A stretch of 64,000 nucleotides of DNA from Erythrobasidium yunnanense (Eukaryota; Basidiomycota; Cystobasidiomycetes; Erythrobasidiales; Erythrobasidiaceae). The stretch covers positions 387,968 to 451,967 of the forward strand of contig BCJC01000006.1 of NCBI GenBank assembly GCA_001600175.1, in the 5' to 3' direction. A program made the translations under genes and the position numbers. Of this stretch, positions 41,727 to 53,300 are shown piece after piece (position 1 is the first letter of the stretch; every line of letters begins with the position of its first letter). The notes under the pieces are model-generated. The model was not told where the DNA came from and searched no databases. It saw nothing but the letters and a program-made list of their open reading frames with translations.

Positions 41727-43816
41727 CTACAGTTCTATCAAATCGACTTCGACATAGGCTCGTGCTGGGTTGCTTGACGAAGGCTCGTCTCGAATCTGCA
41801 TCTGCTCTATGTCCTTTTCCAGGGTAACTTCTGTAGAAAACTGCTCTACGAGCTTTGCATCTGGATTCAGGATCTTCTCCCAGACCTGCAGTGTCGCGAG
41901 CGCATCATTTCCTGCATTATGCAGTTTGCCCGTCTGTATGCCCAAACTCTCACATGCTTTGCCTAGGTTGATTTGTTTGATACTCGGCTCACTCCATCCG
42001 CAATACAGATCTTGCGTATCTTGGATGAGGATATCGGTATCGCGCTCATCGGTGTCGTTTGGCCAGTGTAGAGGAGGAATATTGATCAAGTCTCGTGGGA
42101 TGTGCGTAAGATAGTTCGTAGGGTCTATGCCTAGCTTCTGGAAGTAGCGCGTCTCGGCTGAAGCGTCGTGGAAGACCTGTATGTGAGCTTTGTTAGCGAC
42201 CAAAGCAGCAATTTTGGGTCTATCGGCCCACGAGTATCAGTGGCCCAGTCTTTGACATCTCATCAATCATGCGCTGGAGCTCTTCTGCGACTTTGTTGCG
42301 AGAAAGTATTCTCGAGTTGCCCAGCATGTAGTCCTGTCATGTCGGGGGACAGTCAATCGGGCACGTTTGTACGTTTTGACATCCATTCCTCACATCTCTC
42401 GTAGCGTCTATCTCTATGTTGCGATATTGCATTGTCTCCTCAATGACTGTCGCCAGTCCCAGATCAGCCAAGTTTCGTTGTACAGTCTTCTCAACTTACT
42501 ATAATGCGAGCTTCCGCTCTTCTTCCCTCCACCAGCGCTCCACGTGAACCACGCCATTCCCAGCTCCAGTAAAATATCCGCGTCCTCCGTCCAGCTCTCC
42601 ACATCGCACGCTAGCGCCGTTCCTCCATACTGTTTAATATTCTCATATAGCAACCTCGCGATTGGTAGATTTTGCTTTTGATAAGCGATGTGCTGGGCTA
42701 GATGATGGGCGCGCTGTTGGGCTTGGCGCTGCTGTCGCTCGACACGCGTGAGGGATTGGAAGGAAGTAGTCTGAGGAACAGGAGGTGGTGGAGAGATGGG
42801 CGTTGGAAGGATCATTTGGGAGGGTAGAGAGGCTGATGAGGGAGCGGAAGGACTGGTGAAAGGTGGAGAAACGGCAGGCGTAGTATGGGACGTAGGTCTA
42901 GGCGGATCCAACGCGCCTCCATTCGACATAGGCAATAATCCACATCTTGATCTAAACTTTGCCACGTCCTTCGCGAAGCACACCTTCCTCATTGCCAAGA
43001 AAGTATCTTTACTGACTCTATATCCCTGGTCGACTTCTATATCCTTAAACTTCAATCCATTCACTTCACCGGTGTATATCTTCTTCCTTCGTTCATTCAC
43101 GTTTACGCCTATTCCAGAATCGATCTTATCGCCCAATTTCATGTATATCTGGTCTACAAGCCACGAAACTTGGTATTCCGTCACATATATCTGGACATCT
43201 TGTGGAGTGCCTTTGGAAGGATGGAGGGAGGTGTACGCTTCGATGTATACGAGAGGGCGAGAGAACTCGGACGTCACGGGCGCTTCGGTAGTTCCTAGAC
43301 AGAGGACCTCGTCACTTAGATGATACCGGATCTTCTTCTTCCCAACATCGAGGTCAAGGAGCTTCTTCATCCATTCGCCTCGTACTATAAACACACATAC
43401 TCAGCTCTTACACTACCTATCCAGTAAAGGTGCTGCTTACTGTAGGTTATCGGGTAGAAATACTCTGTATCCTTCGCTTTTCCTTTCGATCTTATACTGG
43501 CAAGACTCTCATCTGCCATCTTGCGAGCGTGACGTGCTTGTTCTGCAGTGTTGGGCGATATGCCTGGAATGTTGTGAAAGACCGCTTGGGACGAATGGAA
43601 TCTGGCAGCGCTCGCAGTGGATGATGAGGATGAAGGAGACTGTGATATAGAGGGAGAATATGATGAGGAAGACGAAAGAGAGTAGGAAGATGTGGAGAAG
43701 TGTCTGACAGGCTGACCGTCCTCGCGCATGCCATGATAGCCGAGCTTGGAAATATTATGTCTCGAGGACGAGGCAGACTGGACGCGCACGTTTGAAGGGC
43801 TTGCTACGTAAGCCAT
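41727..43816 (-). CDS. DEDDh exonuclease-fold protein, Gfd2/YDR514C-like
   Basis: Predicted ribonuclease-H-fold exonuclease of the fungal Gfd2 group; target unknown. Exons on the minus strand: 43816-43441, 43384-42500, 42446-42394, 42333-42232, 42176-41727; about 621 residues, phases consistent. The N-terminal 120 residues are Ser-rich. The middle (about 125-250) is a distinct folded region (IRGEWMKKLLDLDVGKKKIR) with a PxxP-rich linker. The exonuclease domain (from about 385) shows the four acidic/His elements: ACDVESWTEDADILLELGMA (D, E), GPLILVFHDASAE (D) and LHNAGNDALATLQVWEKIL (H...D). All four catalytic positions look intact. The start at 43816 is the first ATG in the open frame. Confidence 0.82.
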
Positions 43817-44251
43817 TTCGAAGCCAGTCCTCAAGCAGTCCTGGAGCAGGACTTGCTGTCGTGAGTCTGGAAGTACTGGCTGGCCGGCAAAGGAACGGCT
43901 TGAAGCGACAGCGATGCTATCTTCTGAAACGTATCATGATGCTATGCAAATGACCCCAGGAAGCTCAATCAGAGAACTGTGCCGTCCAAGTTGTCGGCAC
44001 GAAGGCGCGTAAAGAGGTTCCTCAACTCTTGAGTTCTTTCGCGAACGATATGAACAATAGACACAGCAGTATGCAAGTTAGGCTTGTGCACGTCAAGGAA
44101 AGGGAAGACCGGTTGTATCAAAATGAGATACGAGAAAATCGCCAATTGCTGCTCTGCTCTCTCTTCATCTAGCAATGCGATAGCTACAACGACGTTTCTC
44201 CCTTTGCCTAAAGCTGTGTCTCCTAGCATGCCTAACTCTCCCTTTCCACGC
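43817..44251. other. spacer between exonuclease gene and RPS13
   Basis: Contains the 3' end of RPS13 and the promoter of the exonuclease gene. A minus-strand open frame runs through it from the RPS13 last exon in a different frame; I treat that as chance. Confidence 0.45.
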
Positions 44252-45091
44252 TTATGAGACGAGGGCGGAAGCCTTGTCAGCCTCGTACTTGAAGGTAGGA
44301 GGGAGCTGACCAGCGCGGATGTAGTATCGGACGAGACTGCGCATACATACATCTCATCAGTATACTATTCTTTCCTAAGGTGAGGTGGTGGCAGTCGGGC
44401 TTACCGGTGGATTCTGGCCTCGATGAGGACCATTCTGAATTTGGAATCCATGTCTTTTCGGTTTACGGCGAGGTGCTTGTGGATGGCGACTGCCTTTTTC
44501 ATGAGGTGGTAGAGGTCCTCTGGTACTTCAGGAGCGAGGTCTGCAGCGCAATCACAATATTTCCGTCAATTTTCAAGTCCTTCGATGAAATGTCGAGGAA
44601 AGTGCACGCACTGGCCGTCTTGAGGATACGGACAATCTTGTTACCGGTGACAGCCTTGACTTGGGCTACACCGTAGCTGTCTCGGAGGACGATGCCGATT
44701 TGCGAAGGGGTCATTCCCTTTCGTGCAAACTTGTAGATCTGGTCGCAGACCTCATCGGGGGTGGCCTGGCGTCACACATCCAATGTCAGTATGCATTCCT
44801 TGTCGCTGTATAATCCAGGAGTCTTCGCACCTTAAGCCATTTGGGGGCAGCTCTCGAGAATGGCAACGAGGAGCCTGCGATACCCTGAGAGATTGTAATG
44901 AAAGACAGGCGACCATCAGTGCTCGTTCATCTCTTGCGGGCACCGAGTGATCCCTCGGATCGTGATTATCAACCGACCTTGCTGGGATTGTCTGGAAATC
45001 ACGACGAGAAGATAGAGTCAGCTTGAATGTCCTGGATATATATTGCTGTATAGTCCTTGATGTAGAGTGTATACTCACGAAGACGACCCAT
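44252..45091 (-). CDS. RPS13: 40S ribosomal protein S13 (uS15)
   Basis: Structural protein of the small ribosomal subunit. Exons on the minus strand: 45091-45079, 44991-44978, 44884-44831, 44765-44612, 44540-44405, 44336-44252; exactly 151 residues, the same as the yeast and human proteins. Spliced sequence begins [20 protein letters not shown] and continues [80 protein letters not shown] and [17 protein letters not shown]. The first two coding exons are only 13 and 14 nt. Introns are longer (65-93 nt) than in neighbouring genes. It is head-to-head with RPS6, with 517 bases between start codons. Confidence 0.97.
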
Positions 45092-45608
45092 GGTTAGTAG
45101 TGGAGGATTGAACAAGGAGAGAAGAGAGCGATGAAGGCTGCCAAAATTGAAGTCGAAATTCGAAGTGGGGCCTTGGGCAAGGGAAGAAAATCCAGAAATT
45201 ATGCAAGCTCGATGGAAGCAAGGGGAAGTAGGAATGTTAGATCTTTGTAGCTTCTAATGTATCTACAATCTCTTCCTCCTTCGCTCTTTGCACTCGACCC
45301 AGCTTAACATTGCTCCATCATACAAGATTGCAGTTTTCTCCAGGAAGAGGCCAGGATCCCTGACATATACAGGTCTAACACACATACATACATCTGGATC
45401 CTATCCTACATTTTCTCTTAATAAACGGGCTCCCATTTTCTGCCTTGGAAAAATCTACCCCTAAATTTTGCCTGTCTGTTTCTTCCCTCGCGCAAACTTT
45501 GGGGGTCGACTTCGAGGACTTAGCGATTTCCACAACGTCGAAGTCTATCGCACAGTATAAGCAAGCTACTGCTCATACTGTAATACACACGGCGACACAA
45601 CCGCAACC
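45092..45608. promoter_or_regulatory. shared divergent promoter of RPS13 and RPS6
   Basis: The start codons of two 40S ribosomal protein genes face outward from this 517-base region. It contains pyrimidine-rich tracts next to both genes, as expected near ribosomal-protein transcription starts. I do not identify a specific transcription-factor site. Co-expression of the pair is the natural inference. Confidence 0.7.
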
Positions 45609-46575
45609 ATGAAGATCAACTTCTCAAACCCGGCGACGGTAGGTTCAAGCTGGGCTCTATCGACGGCCTATACCGTCGCAGGGCCAGCAGAAGCTGATGG
45701 ACGTTATATCTCCAGGGCCAACAGAAGTTAGTAGACATAGATGACGAGCGAAAAGTCCGTATCTTCTACGAGAAGAAAATGGCCCAGGAGGTCGCTATCG
45801 ATGCTCTAGGCGATGAGTTCAAGGGATACATCGTTAAAGTGACAGGAGGAAACGACAAGCAAGGGTGAATATGCCTATTCACATGCTGTTTCAAGCCAGC
45901 GCGCTGACCCTGGGATGAATGGCCAGTTTCCCCATGAAGCAAGGTGTCCTCCAGCCTCACCGTGTCAGACTCCTGCTATCCGATGGTCACTCATGCTTCC
46001 GCAAGAGACGAGAGGGTCAGAGAAAGAGAAAATCAGTCAGAGGATGCATCGTCGCTTCAGACATCGCAGTCCTCGCCGTCGCTATCGTCAAGCAGGGAGA
46101 TGCAGACATCCCAGGATTGACCGACAACGTACTACCAAAGAGACTGGGACCCAAGCGTGCTACCAAGGTGCATATCATCGACAGTGTCCTCGCAGTGACA
46201 GGTTCTGACTGGATCCTCGTTTCTATAGATCCGCAAGTTCTTCAACCTTACAAAAGACGACGATGTCCGCAAGTTTGTCATCCGACGTGAAGTCAAGTCG
46301 CAGAAGAACGCCGATGCCAAGCCATACACCAAGGCGTGCGTACTTATCTCCTTCCATTCTCACTCTGGCCTGTACTGAGTATATTCGATGCCCGCAGACC
46401 AAAGATCCAACGCCTCGTCACACCTGAACGCCTACAAAGACGAAGACACCTCCGCTCGCTCGCCCGCCGAAAGACCGAAGTCCAAAAAGTCCAAGTCGAG
46501 GAGTACAAGCAGCTCGTCGCTAAGCGTGCCGCCGAGAAGCGATCTTCCGCCAAGGCTAAGAAGGCTGCTCATTAA
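45609..46575 (+). CDS. RPS6: 40S ribosomal protein S6 (eS6)
   Basis: Small-subunit protein; in other eukaryotes a target of TOR-pathway kinases. Exons 45609-45638, 45716-45864, 45927-46167, 46229-46335 and 46398-46575; 234 residues, close to yeast S6. Family sequence is clear: [102 protein letters not shown]. The C-terminus is basic and ends [10 protein letters not shown], with serines in the usual phosphorylated tail. Intron 1 contains an upstream acceptor followed by a near copy of the start of exon 2 (45682-45704), described under findings. Convergent with the TMEM19 gene, 229 bases apart. Confidence 0.96.
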
Positions 46576-46804
46576 GCGAGTCAAGCTAGCTTGCTTGCTT
46601 TTGGAAGTTTCAGGTGTGCAGCGCTGCTAGGATGGACAGACTTTTAGGGAAAGACAGAGCTGGGTTAGGCTTGTTCTCTGTTTCATCCTGGTAGTGCATG
46701 CACCGGCTTCTACCACCCCTTTCCTTCGCCTTTGTATTTGACAAGTAGCAATGTCCGTGTGCAATGCAAGGGTTTTCTTTTACACTCAATCTCCTTATCT
46801 CGGC

Positions 46805-48165
46805 TCACAATTTCGACCCCATCCACGCACAAGCTAAACATACAATAGCTGTACTGACAGCATTCACCTGATTGTTGTCAAGCACGTTGAGCCCGCAAAT
46901 TTGGATGTCGTCTTTCGTCTGGGTTTGCTGGTCAGGCAGTTTGTGAACAACCATCTTGCGCGACTTGGAGTACAAAGTCTGCTGCAGAGTCGCTCCAAGT
47001 ACGGAGTCGAGCTTTACAGACAGTCTCAGCTTAATCTGCAGTTAACATATTGTGGCACAAGACCTACCAGACTTCCGATCAGGCCAGCGAAAGCCGACAC
47101 GATGACCAATCGTACGAAGACGCTCAGCGAGCTACCATCTCGACACGCTTTATTCTCGATCAGCAGAGCGAGACTAGCTATCACCCCGATAAACGTCCCG
47201 CCTAAGAACGAGACAGCCGTTCCCCATACAGTTACGCCGCCCTGTGCTCATGCTTATCAGCTAGAGTATTTAGGAACGAAGTTCAGGAGCGGCCGTACAT
47301 TCGTTCCGGGCGCGACTGGCCGGAAAGTAGTGATTAGACGGGGTGCTGATTTGGCCAACATGCCGAGCTGTCCATTCAGATGGAGGAGGGAGTAAGCACA
47401 CCTCCTTCACCACATATAGACACGTTCCATACCTCGCTCGATAGGGTGTCGCCCATACATGCTGCCCAGAAACTGTTTGTACGATAGAAACACGTCCGCA
47501 ATCAGCCTTAAGAAATGCTTCCGCTGTATCTGATCACTCACCCTACAGCTGCATATATCAGCACATTGCTAACCGTAGCATTGTCGCTTGCCAGTCCTTC
47601 GGCTGTTGTGGTCAAAGGGCAAATCGTTGCCAATTTTCCGACATTCCGACCCTGAACGAAACCAAATGCATCTCCAAAGCGTGCTATCCAGAGTACACAT
47701 GCTAGTGTACCTGGAAAGCCATTGCAGATAACTTGCAAGTGGTCCCTATTGCCGGCAGACGTGTCGCGTTTCTGGCTGAATGAAGACGGAGAGGGGGAGG
47801 ATGAGGTATGGCTATCTTGCTCTTCTAAGCGTGCTTTGTAGGATGCTTTGTATTTTGTAGCCTTTGAGCCTGGTGCGACTAGGATTAAGATGATATCGAT
47901 CAAAGCTCTACTGCATCCTCACCGGTAAAGAAGAAGCTTAGCAAGGCAGCCTGGTGAGGATATTAGTCTCAGTGATCAGATGTCAATGATCAGTATGAAG
48001 ACGCACTGCGAACACGCTCGTCGGGCATAGCCAAAGCGTGATGAGAGCCATGCTACCAGCTACGATTGCGCCTGAGCGATTCAAGGACCCTTTTCGGTAG
48101 GCAGAGGTGGGTATGTAAAGACATATTGCGAGGTGGATGGGCCGGTAGTACATCATGGAGGCCAT
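46805..48165 (-). CDS. TMEM19/DUF92 family membrane protein
   Basis: Polytopic membrane protein of unknown biochemical role; a plant member has been linked to phytyl-phosphate metabolism. Exons on the minus strand: 48165-48007, 47950-47923, 47878-47542, 47472-47433, 47367-47299, 47241-47068, 47011-46805; about 337 residues, matching the family. Landmarks: GSLNRSGAIVAGSMAL, ALLSFFFTVAPGSKATKYKA, QVICNGFPGTLACVLW, FWAACMGDTLSSE, GMLAKSAPRLITTFRPV, APGTNGGVTVWGTAVSFLGG, and GSLLDSVLGATLQQTLYS. GDTLSSE and PGTNGGVT are family signatures. Two exons are 28 and 40 nt, and intron 47879-47922 is only 44 nt. The ATG at 48165 precedes the first helix; an upstream part of the frame lacks an ATG. Confidence 0.88.
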
Positions 48166-48521
48166 CTTTTCGGTCGCAGGCAGGAAAGCGTGACCGAAGT
48201 CAAGAAGCGTTCGTATCAAGAGCAGGAGCAGGCGAATTCACGAGACTAGACGGGGTCAAGGTCAGCCTGGCGCGCGTGCACTCTCAACGCGTAAAGAGCG
48301 TTCAGCAATGGGGAAGAAAGCAAACAGGGCAAGGTCCAGGGCACGGCGACAAACATGAACGCAGTGACATCGACCTAGTTTGTACGTACGCCGTATTTTA
48401 ATCAATTCCAAACAATCCCTATCAGCATCGTACGTTCCTTCTCAGCCGTTCTACGCAGTTGATGCTTTTTCTGGTTTGGAAGATCGACCGAATCTGGCTG
48501 CCTAATCGCACCCAGCTATAG
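48166..48521. other. spacer upstream of TMEM19 gene
   Basis: Presumed promoter of the minus-strand TMEM19 gene. A 111-codon plus-strand frame at 48066-48401 overlaps it but is antisense to the gene and lacks motifs. Nothing else seen. Confidence 0.4.
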
Positions 48522-48773
48522 CTATCGCTTTTGCTCTTTGCCTCTCTCGTACAGCTTGCCTTGCTTTATTTCTCCTCTCGAAGCTTGACGGCGACTGGAC
48601 ACGCTCAATCCGCTTGCAAAGGCCTCTTCGTCGATTGAAGAACTTCGGGATCGCTGGAACTGTCTGTTGTCCTCCACCGTTTCGTTGCTGGTCGGGCGAA
48701 AGGGGGATTCCTTATCCTTGGACTTTTCTGATTCTTCGACCTTTGCAGGATCTAGCTGAATCGCCGAAGGCAT
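48522..48773 (-). CDS. possible small Ser/Lys-rich open frame
   Basis: An ATG-started frame of 83 codons (MPSAIQLDPAKVEESEKSKD...) with acidic and Ser/Arg-rich composition and no recognised family. It may be a separate small gene, a last exon of the unresolved gene to its right, or chance. Only composition supports it. Confidence 0.25.
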   Translation of the reverse strand: MPSAIQLDPAKVEESEKSKDKESPFRPTSNETVEDNRQFQRSRSSSIDEEAFASGLSVSSRRQASRGEIKQGKLYERGKEQKR

Positions 48774-48805
48774 TTCTTGCTTGCCAGCTCATTACATCGA
48801 GCCGA

Positions 48806-49703
48806 TATCGTACGTTGATCCTGTAAGAGCTTGTGCGGTAGTGTTATGCGCTGACATCTGACTTGGCGATCCAGCAAGAGTCGGTCGTGAAGAAGACGCA
48901 CCCTGTCGAACGATTTGCTGAGCGTTGGGAAACATACTCCAGGGCATTGCAGATCAGATTCTTGTATCTGCTTCGTCCATCGCGCATCTATCTAGCTGGT
49001 CCAGTCCCGATCAACGCAGTTTCATCGATTCGAGGTGGTGCGTCTTGATGAGATGTCGCAGCGCTGGGGCTACCGTTCGCTGATTGTCGGCCTACAGGTT
49101 GCACAAGCTATCGTGTCTTGGCGGAACTTGCAGACCTAGCTGGACCTTCAAGGCATCTGGCGGGATCATTGTAGTCTGGCTTTCTAGACGGGCTTTTCGC
49201 ATAGCACAAGCAAGCTATCATCTTGGTCGGCCTTGAGACTACTGCTCATTCGACCCATTTCATTTGCGACTTGAGACTCCAGACATCTTCCCAAGAAGAT
49301 CTGCTCCGTGTCGGTTATAGGTGACTTGAAGATCCCGAATTGTCCATTCGAGGAAGAGGGGATAACCCTTCGTCCATCATTCCAGCGGGGACTTCAAGCT
49401 GTTCTTGATACATACTGAAGGAACCTGCGTTTGATTGCGAATTGGGAGGAAAGGACCAACTTGGACGTCCGCTTCTTGACGATCTGCTCAGCTGCCTTGA
49501 AGCAGTTGCAGACAAGGAAGATTCGCGAATCCAGAGTGATCTTGCACTAGACAGCAAGGGGGCGAGAGGAAAAGAGAGACCTCCCGCAAGTTCAGCGTGT
49601 CAAGAGCGCCAGCATCTCCCGGGAGCGTCAGAATAACGGGCAGAAAGACGGTCGCAAGAAGGAAAGCAGTGTCAGATAAGGGACACCTGATAAGACGGTA
49701 CAT
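48806..49703 (-). CDS. unresolved multi-exon gene candidate, Ser/Pro-rich
   Basis: Several minus-strand segments look coding but I cannot join them with confidence. An ATG at 49703 starts MYRLIRCPLSDTAFLLATVF, hydrophobic enough for a signal anchor. A downstream stretch reads PSWSFPPNSQSNAGSFSMYQ and GLSPLPRMDNSGSSS; another reads TTMIPPDALKVQLGLQV; another reads GRQSANGSPSAATSHQD; the last (48806-48973) reads MPWSMFPNAQQIVRQGASSS and ends in a stop. Candidate GT and AG sites lie between them, one giving a 57-nt intron after the first exon. The pieces could be one gene or two. No function can be proposed. Confidence 0.35.
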
Positions 49704-50370
49704 CGCTACATCACAGCTCCCACTAAGAGAAGCAAGTTAGCCTGTGATATCCAGCTGGCTCGCGAAGCTCCTCTGGCGACCTGAACGAGATAGGGAACGT
49801 TCGCATCAATAGACCATACTCGATACATTCACCATCATCATACAACGATCCCTTTCACACCTCAAGATAGACAGCTCGAAGCAAGCACGTCTATACACGG
49901 CAACTCTGAACCCCGCTCAACTCGAAGAGTCCGGTTTAATTAATTACGACATCGATTTTGACTTCTTCACTGGATAGTCTATACTCGAAGAACACGGAGG
50001 AAAACCAAACTTGCAGAAGTTACAGACTCTTCGCTGCAGATCAAGCAGCAGGTCTTTCTCCGGGAAAAGCTGTCTTGCAGTCTCAATTTAGAAGCTCGTT
50101 GGCAGGAAAGACTTTCCTGACTTTCCTGACGCACAACGTGCAGGCGACCTTCTTCTTGCTGGACTTCTGCCATTACGAGCTGGCCCTCTCGTCTCGGTAC
50201 CCACAAGCCAGAAAGTCTCCGAGACTTGGTCTCCCTCTTCGGGAAGCTGCTACCACAACTCGATAAGGTGCAAGTTGACCAGAGAAGGAGGGAAAGACTA
50301 GAAAATCGACGTGCTGCGTCGTTAGCAGTCATCCAATCCACCTTCTGCTCGGTCGCTCCGCCTGGGCACT
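49704..50370. other. divergent spacer upstream of the YTH gene
   Basis: Presumed promoter and leader of the plus-strand YTH gene, and possibly of the minus-strand candidate at 49703. Open frames of 100-135 codons on both strands (49958-50266, 49979-50341) overlap each other and carry no motif. Confidence 0.45.
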
Positions 50371-53300
50371 ATGGTGGATCTAGGAGAGATAGCAAGGCAA
50401 GCGGGCGTCAGGCCGCCTCTGCCAGATGGCGAAGCGAAGAAGAGCACTCCCAACGTCAGTATAGCGAGTGGGACAGCTGTTGCGAACCCGCCAATCCTGC
50501 ACGAACCTTCGCCCATCTCGGCGACTCCTACAGGAAGCGTAGATACTGTTACTGGAGTCACAGCGCAGGCGGAAGAGAGGACTGCAGAGAGGAGCGCTTC
50601 GGCTGTGGACCTGTACGAGCGGGCAGCGCGTGAAGCAGATGCTGCCAGTAAAATAGGTGCGACTTCTACAGCGAATGTCATATACAACGGGACCATGCTG
50701 ATAATTCGTATGTTACACAGGCAAGAGCAACCGTGCAACATCTACTCCGCCTGAAAGTGCTGTCGTGGCCGCTATGGCTCCCGTCAGCTCGCATCATCAA
50801 GCACATGCGACTCATCCTCCTGTCAACTCGCCTCATCTGCATGTTCCACACGTACATGCACATGCACACCATCATCAATCAGCACCTACACCGATGCCGG
50901 GACAAGATCCTCTGCAACGAAGCCCTTCAAACGATTCTTCGCCTGGCACCGATCCGTCTCCCGCTTCGCAAGCTTCCACCAATATCATTCCAGAGCACTA
51001 CCGCTATCCAGTCGGAGCGCAGACATATCAAGGCCATGCTGGATCACCGACAATGCATATGATCCACTCTCCTTCGAGTATGACTGGACACTTCAGCACA
51101 TCAAGCAGCCCTTCCTACATCCAGCATCATCAGCAGCAACAACAGCCGATGTATGCATACCACAGTGAGTTGCCTTTTGAAAGGTGTTCCTGGCGAGCAT
51201 TGTGCGTACATAAGCCCGCCTAGAGGGTCCATGTCAAGCCGATCTGTGCTCGCCAATGCTCCGTCTCAGCGACCGCTCGAAGTGCATCTATCTCTTTCGC
51301 TTTTGCTGACTGCTGCTTTTCTTGTGCTTTCTCAGCCCAACTATATGCCCCTCAATATTCGTATCCTCCGCCTATCGACAATCCCGCGAGCATATTCGCA
51401 GCTTCTGGACTTTCGAACAACGGCCAAGCAGTTCCTGGCTCTCCAATCCAGCAACAGGGCAGCATGCTGTCATCTCCACATACCTTCTCACCGCCAACTT
51501 TCTTCTACACGGCCGCTTCACCAATGCCGCAACTACCCCAATCTCGAGCAGGGCAGGCACCTGTGTCGCAGCATCAACAATCGTCTTCTGAGGAATCGTC
51601 AAGCTCGGAACAGCACCCATCATCGGATGCGACATCGCTCAATCAGCATCAGCAGCAGTTTAGCAATCACAATGGCGGCATGCAGTACCCACAGCAGATG
51701 TCGATGCAGCCAACGTATGTCCAGTACGCGCCATATGGTCAGCCTGGCATGCAATATGTTGCCTTCAGCCCACAGCCAAGCCAGCACTCCTTCGCAAGCT
51801 ATGATATGTCACAACAGTCGCCGAACCCGACAATGTCGCCCATCATGTCTGGAAGCTTCGGAGCTCCTTCTTCAGCTCGAAACTCAATTGACTATTCGGC
51901 TATGCAGCAGTCTCAGTACCGCCAAGTGCCTTTCAACGTACAGGGGCAGTACCCTTCCTCTCAGCCTATGTATGGGCAGCAGCACTTAAGATACTCGACA
52001 GCAGGAACAGATGCTTCATCTATCTACCCATATCCTCTCAATACGTCAATAGGCTCTGCGTCTGGTTACCACCAGCAGCAACAGCACATGCAGCATCACA
52101 ATCAAGCACTTCATATGTCTCAGCCGGCACCGACGGAGCTCGCAAGAGGGCACCTAGCGCAAGCCAAATTGCGTGATGCTGCTGGCGCGTACGACCCAAA
52201 TTCGCGGCTTCCGCTCAGCCAGTCCGAGCGAAGGAGAAGGAGTACAGGTGCAGATCAGCGGCTGCCTAGACCGCCTGCTCACTCTCCATGGGCGTTATGG
52301 GTGGGCAACGTGCCCTCAGATGCTACGCATGCAGAGCTCTGGAGATTCTTCTCGACGAGACCACCTCCTGGCTTTCCGGGACCCGGCACCGAAGAGGAGA
52401 AAGATATGCTGGAAGCTGAAGCGATGTTTCCAGATCTGCCGAAGCCAGACTATAACGGTGTTGGCATCGATTCTATCCATCTCATTAGCCGGTCTAACTG
52501 CTGTTTCGTCAACATGGCGTCTAAGCGGCATCTCGACCACGCTATATTAGTCTGCAACGGCCTCTCGCTGCGGCCTGCAGATCCAAGGTGCAAGAATCTG
52601 GTATGCAGGGTCAGGAAGAAGGACGATGATACCAAGACTGGTGTCGGCGCTCAACGAGGCAAAGGCATGCATCAAGCTTGGGTTGAGGAGCAGGAGCGCC
52701 TGCGCAGCGAGATGGGTCCAACGGATGATAGTACAGTGCTGGCAGCTGGTCTGCCAGCCACTATTGGAGACTCACCGAAAACGGACAAACATGACCAACA
52801 TAAAGCATCAGCCTCTACGAGCCATTCTGCGAGCACGAGCTCCACATCATCCAGTTTCTTGACTCGTCACTTCCCGAAGCGGTACTTCATCATCAAGGTA
52901 TGTTGCTCGTTCACATGGAAGTAGATACACTCTGATAGTGATTGTTTGTAACAGTCGCACACCGAGGAAGACTTACATTTGTCGGTTGAGAGGGGCATCT
53001 GGGCTACGCAGAGCCACAATGAACCGGTCCTAGATCAAGCTTTCCGTACATCAGGGAGTGTCTTCTTGATCTTTGGCGCAAACAAAAGCGGAGGTGGGAT
53101 ATGCACGAATACCTAACAGAGCCGCTTGAAGGCTAACGTATTCATGCTCGTTTTTCCAGAGTTCTTCGGCTACGCGAAAATGGCAAGTCCAATCGTCAAG
53201 CAAGAACACCGCACCAGCTGGATGGCCCGAACTGAAGCAGAGTCGTCGGGCTCGTCAGGTCACAAGAGCAGCTCGTCAGGGCGTCCAGCTGAACCGTCCA

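Noticed and set aside
43969-44352. 127-codon minus-strand open frame running from the RPS13 last exon into its 3' flank
   Set aside because: It overlaps the last RPS13 exon in another frame, has no independent start context or family motif, and lies where a 3' untranslated region is expected.
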